Below, piece by piece: positions 33,800-36,098 of a stretch of DNA of 36,098 nt; the stretch's first letter is position 1, and each line of letters opens with the position of its first letter. The notes under the pieces were generated by a model. It had not been told where the DNA came from and made no database searches. It saw only the letters and a program-made list of their open reading frames with translations. A program made the position numbers and the translations under genes. Source of the DNA: Candidatus Sulfopaludibacter sp. SbA3 (GTDB lineage Bacteria; Acidobacteriota; Terriglobia; 20CM-2-55-15); assembly GCA_945865815.1 (NCBI GenBank), contig CAMBFR010000031.1, positions 1-36,098 of the forward strand, in the 5' to 3' direction.

Positions 33800-34317
33800 C
33801 CTTTTTTCTCGCCCTATTTCTCGCGCAGGCGTCGTGCAGCTCGTGCCACGGCGAGGACGGCAATTCGAAAATCGCCAACATCCCGTCGCTCGCGGGTCAG
33901 CCGGAGTTTTTCATACTCAACCAGTTGTTCCTGATGCGCGAGGGCGTCCGCCCGATCGAATCGATGAAAACAGTCGTGAGGGATCTCCGGGATGCCGACA
34001 TCGACGCTCTCGCGAAACATTTCGCCGGGCTCCCACCCAGAGCCAGCAGCGAGACAATCGATCCGGCCCTGGTGAAGCGTGGCAGCGAGCTTGCGGTCAC
34101 ACTGCGCTGCGCTTCGTGCCATCTACCCGACTTTGCCGGCCAGAAGCAGATGCCGCGCCTCGCCAGACAGCGCGTCGATTACCTGGTCCATTCCATGAAG
34201 GAATTCCGCGATAACAAGCGGTCCGGCGCCGACACGCTCATGAGCAACGCCGTCGCCGGCCTCTCCGACGCCGACCTCACCGCCCTGGCCCACTACGCCG
34301 CATCGCTGGGAAAATAG
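33796..34317 (+). CDS. diheme cytochrome c (c4-like)
   Basis: This 173-residue protein has two heme-binding motifs, CSSCH (14-18) and CASCH (105-109). Each is followed after 39-40 residues by a candidate Met ligand (M57 in 'IESMK' and one in 'DTLMSN'). Two tandem cytochrome-c domains of about 85 residues each are therefore predicted, as in cytochrome c4. The first heme motif lies directly after a short hydrophobic signal ('TFFLALFLAQA'), which leaves almost no linker. The ATG overlaps the stop of the dehydrogenase gene as ATGA, so it is the likely electron acceptor of that enzyme. It converges with the DUF6152 gene, with 29 bases between the stops. Confidence 0.88.
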   Translation: MTFFLALFLAQASCSSCHGEDGNSKIANIPSLAGQPEFFILNQLFLMREGVRPIESMKTVVRDLRDADIDALAKHFAGLPPRASSETIDPALVKRGSELAVTLRCASCHLPDFAGQKQMPRLARQRVDYLVHSMKEFRDNKRSGADTLMSNAVAGLSDADLTALAHYAASLGK

Positions 34318-34346
34318 CGCGAGGATTAGGAAGAGAAATTCCCGGT

Positions 34347-34766
34347 CTACTTTTTGTTTTGGGGATCGTCCGGGTTCGAGCCCCCAAAAAAGAGTGTTCG
34401 CCCATCGGAGAATGTGATCGACCCGCCGTTGGCGCGTTTCTTCGTCGCATCCTTGGCCAGGTAACCCAAGACCACCACCTCGGCTCCGACCGGCAGGGAG
34501 TTCTTGTTGAACCCCCGCCTGAACATCGAGTTTGGGGCGCCGGCCTCAATCTCCCAGTTCTCCACCGTGCCGTCCGGCTTTTTGACCTCGATGGTCATCC
34601 AGCTATGGGGATTGATCCATTCCATCTTCTTTACCGTTCCCTGCAGCTTGATCGGCTTTTTCTGGTCAAACTCCGCGTTGAATGCGTGATGCGCCCACAC
34701 GGGGACCGCCAATGCCGCGACGAGACCTGCGGCGGCCGCAATGACAACAGACAGCTTGCTTCGCAT
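34347..34766 (-). CDS. secreted DUF6152 protein
   Basis: This 139-residue protein has a signal peptide (1-25, cut near 'VPVWA|HHAF'). The DUF6152 pattern follows: 'HHAFNAEFDQKKPIKLQGTV', 'WINPHSWMTIEVKKPDG' and 'WEIEAGAPNSMFRRGF'. It is probably a small beta-barrel (OB-like) periplasmic protein; the function is unknown. The ATG at 34766 has a strong AGGAGGGTG site and was chosen over 34790. It follows the next gene on the same strand after 52 bases and is likely co-transcribed. Confidence 0.84.
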   Translation of the reverse strand: MRSKLSVVIAAAAGLVAALAVPVWAHHAFNAEFDQKKPIKLQGTVKKMEWINPHSWMTIEVKKPDGTVENWEIEAGAPNSMFRRGFNKNSLPVGAEVVVLGYLAKDATKKRANGGSITFSDGRTLFFGGSNPDDPQNKK

Positions 34767-34818
34767 GGAATTCACCCTCCTGTTTTGCATGTGCTAACCG
34801 TTCGACCTCTGCGTTTCT

Positions 34819-35853
34819 CTACTTGCCGGACTGGGACTGCTTCAGGGCTCGAGACCCGGTGAGGGAGTCTTCCATCATCCTGTAGTTGCCCTCATGACAG
34901 GCGAACTCATAAAGGTCTTCCGGGTTCTGATAATTCGGATCGTCCGACTTCCAGGGAAGGACGACCGTCCATGGGCGAGTCCATATCGCCGGGTCCTCGA
35001 CGGTGACCATGTACTCGATCGTGTTTGCGTCGACTTTCGTGAAGCGCTCGGTGTAACGCATATTGCCCTGAGGAAAGCCGTTCTCGCCGTCGCCGGCCCC
35101 GTCGAACATCTGTTTGTCGGTGAAGTTGGTCCAATTGACGACAAGCGTGTTGCCTTCCCAGCGGCCGCGCGCGTCCCCATTCAACTGCCGGATGTTCGCA
35201 GGCAGATGCGGACGGTTGTCCAGTGGGATGATGCGAACGTCGTGCATGCTCTCGTAGTGAATCACGACCTGTCCGGGCGTCTGAAGAATCTGCAGTCCGT
35301 GGTTGTATGCCTGGCCGATCCGCGGCATCGGGCGGGAAAGGCACCTCGTGTAGGTGGGATGATCCGACCAGATATTGTAAATGGTCTCGTCTCCAATAAG
35401 CCGGGTGGCGCGCTCCGCTTCGATGCCGGCGCGGACTTTCAGTCCATTCGCCGTCAACGCCGGCATGCGTCCATCTTCAGGGTCTATGATCAGCGACGTG
35501 CGGCCGGTCAGCCGCCCGCGCTCAGGGGCCGTCCAGACAGCGTCATAACCGCCTGACGGTCTCTCAGGATCGGGAGCGCGCGACTCGCGCTCGCTGCGCG
35601 CCGCCTCGGACCGCGTGGCCAGTTCCACGAGTTCGGTCTCCGTGTACGCCGCTTTCCCTGCAAGCCCTGTGGGCCGCTGGAGCGGAGTCGGGGTGGCAAA
35701 CGTATACACTCCCTGCAGGTCCGGATCGCCCCACGGCGTCCGAGCCGGAGTCCAATTTGGAGCTTGTTGGCCAGTCACGGGCGCGGGCGCCAGTAACACG
35801 GCCATGATCACAGCCGTCAATAGCACCGCCAAGGTTGGAAATCGATGGCTCAT
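34819..35853 (-). CDS. secreted protein of unknown function, partner of DUF6152
   Basis: This ~344-residue protein has a signal peptide (about 5-28, 'AVLLTAVIMAVLLAPAPVTG'). The segment 'WTPARTPWGDPDLQGVYT' follows, and later come 'TYTRCLSRPMPRIG', 'GRWEGNTLVVNWTNFTD', 'RYTERFTKVDANTIEYMVTV' and 'LYEFACHEGNYRMMEDSL'. This is a family frequently multiplied in Acidobacteriota and usually found beside DUF6152; I know no assigned function. Two separated Cys residues may form a disulfide. The ATG at 35853 has GAGGAG eight bases upstream; a GTG at 35862 is too close to that site. Confidence 0.76.
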   Translation of the reverse strand: MSHRFPTLAVLLTAVIMAVLLAPAPVTGQQAPNWTPARTPWGDPDLQGVYTFATPTPLQRPTGLAGKAAYTETELVELATRSEAARSERESRAPDPERPSGGYDAVWTAPERGRLTGRTSLIIDPEDGRMPALTANGLKVRAGIEAERATRLIGDETIYNIWSDHPTYTRCLSRPMPRIGQAYNHGLQILQTPGQVVIHYESMHDVRIIPLDNRPHLPANIRQLNGDARGRWEGNTLVVNWTNFTDKQMFDGAGDGENGFPQGNMRYTERFTKVDANTIEYMVTVEDPAIWTRPWTVVLPWKSDDPNYQNPEDLYEFACHEGNYRMMEDSLTGSRALKQSQSGK

Positions 35854-35950
35854 CTGAAACACTCCTCTCCAGGGTTCTGCCGTTAGCGGCTTCGTTTGGT
35901 TGCATTACAAATACTACCGGCATGCAAACGCCGCAAGTTTTTTCTGCCTG

Positions 35951-36098
35951 CCTGTCGGTAGCACATGATCTGTCCGGTGCCTGTAGCAAATGAAATGTCC
36001 GGTCTGAAGGGCAGGGTCGACGTAACGTCACATTCGCACTGGAGGTTAAGAGCGGATGGCGTTATATCCGGCCCGAGCTTGGGAGCGGGCCATGAAGA
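35951..36098 (+). mobile_element. left end of an insertion sequence (cut by window edge)
   Basis: Two 20-base imperfect direct repeats, 35959-35978 and 35984-36003 (16 or more of 20 bases shared, both ending TGTCCGGT), precede a transposase start. Such repeats are typical terminal binding sites. The exact outer boundary and any target duplication cannot be fixed, because the right end lies outside the window. Confidence 0.6.
36056..36098 (+). CDS. transposase, first 14 codons (ISNCY-like)
   Basis: ATG at 36056 with GGAGGT upstream gives 'MALYPARAWERAMK' before the window ends. This resembles the start of helix-turn-helix transposases of the ISNCY group, whose N-terminus typically runs 'M-A-x-x-x-AxAWERAMK-(I/V)QEV' into a winged-helix DNA-binding domain. 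Only this short piece is visible, so the family is tentative. Confidence 0.6.
   Translation, partial: MALYPARAWERAMK

Overview
This window looks like a chromosomal segment of a GC-rich, Gram-negative soil or environmental bacterium, most likely a member of the Acidobacteriota. The lineage call is an inference. It rests on two tandem ~1,317-residue outer-membrane receptors with an N-terminal carboxypeptidase-regulatory domain, two DUF5916 barrel proteins, a DUF6152 protein beside a 'DPNYQNPEDLYEFACHEGNY'-type secreted protein, and a sorbosone-dehydrogenase-like/cytochrome c pair. No rRNA, tRNA or CRISPR was seen.

Left part (1-8.2 kb). A truncated M23 cell-wall peptidase gene and a 6-phosphofructokinase gene run leftward. 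A YHS-domain gene and an MFS transporter gene run rightward. A BrnT/BrnA-type toxin-antitoxin pair then lies between the MFS gene and a second, ~91% identical copy of the last 140 bases of that gene. A decayed O-methyltransferase tail follows, then an AAA_14/DUF4143 ATPase, a leftward ferredoxin-like/Cys-rich protein pair and a rightward acyl-lipid desaturase. The desaturase and the next gene converge on a perfect-ended inverted REP pair that supplies both stop codons.

Middle (8.2-13.3 kb). A leftward five-gene operon encodes a membrane-anchored HExxH peptidase, a DUF1460 amidase-like protein, a two-part glycosyltransferase, a DUF4922 HIT-like protein and a SpoIID/LytB-domain protein. The last three junctions are 4-base stop/start overlaps (TTGA, GTGA, ATGA). 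This is the best candidate for an incompletely described system, probably processing cell-wall glycan or peptide.

Receptor region (13.3-24.2 kb). A DUF5916 gene precedes two tandem receptor paralogues. Each paralogue has its own copy of a TTGACC-N17-AATAAT promoter, a ~130-base leader and a strong terminator hairpin, so the whole transcription unit was duplicated.

Right part (24.2-36.1 kb). Leftward genes encode an orphan NMT1/THI5-like binding protein, a metallo-beta-lactamase-fold hydrolase and a second DUF5916 protein; a luciferase-like monooxygenase remnant lies between the last two. Rightward genes encode a membrane/TPR protein, a BNR propeller coupled to a MoaD/ThiS-like protein, a long palindrome, and a sorbosone-dehydrogenase-like protein coupled to a diheme cytochrome c. 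A leftward pair (secreted protein of unknown function, then DUF6152) follows. The window ends inside the left end of an insertion sequence, 14 codons into its transposase.
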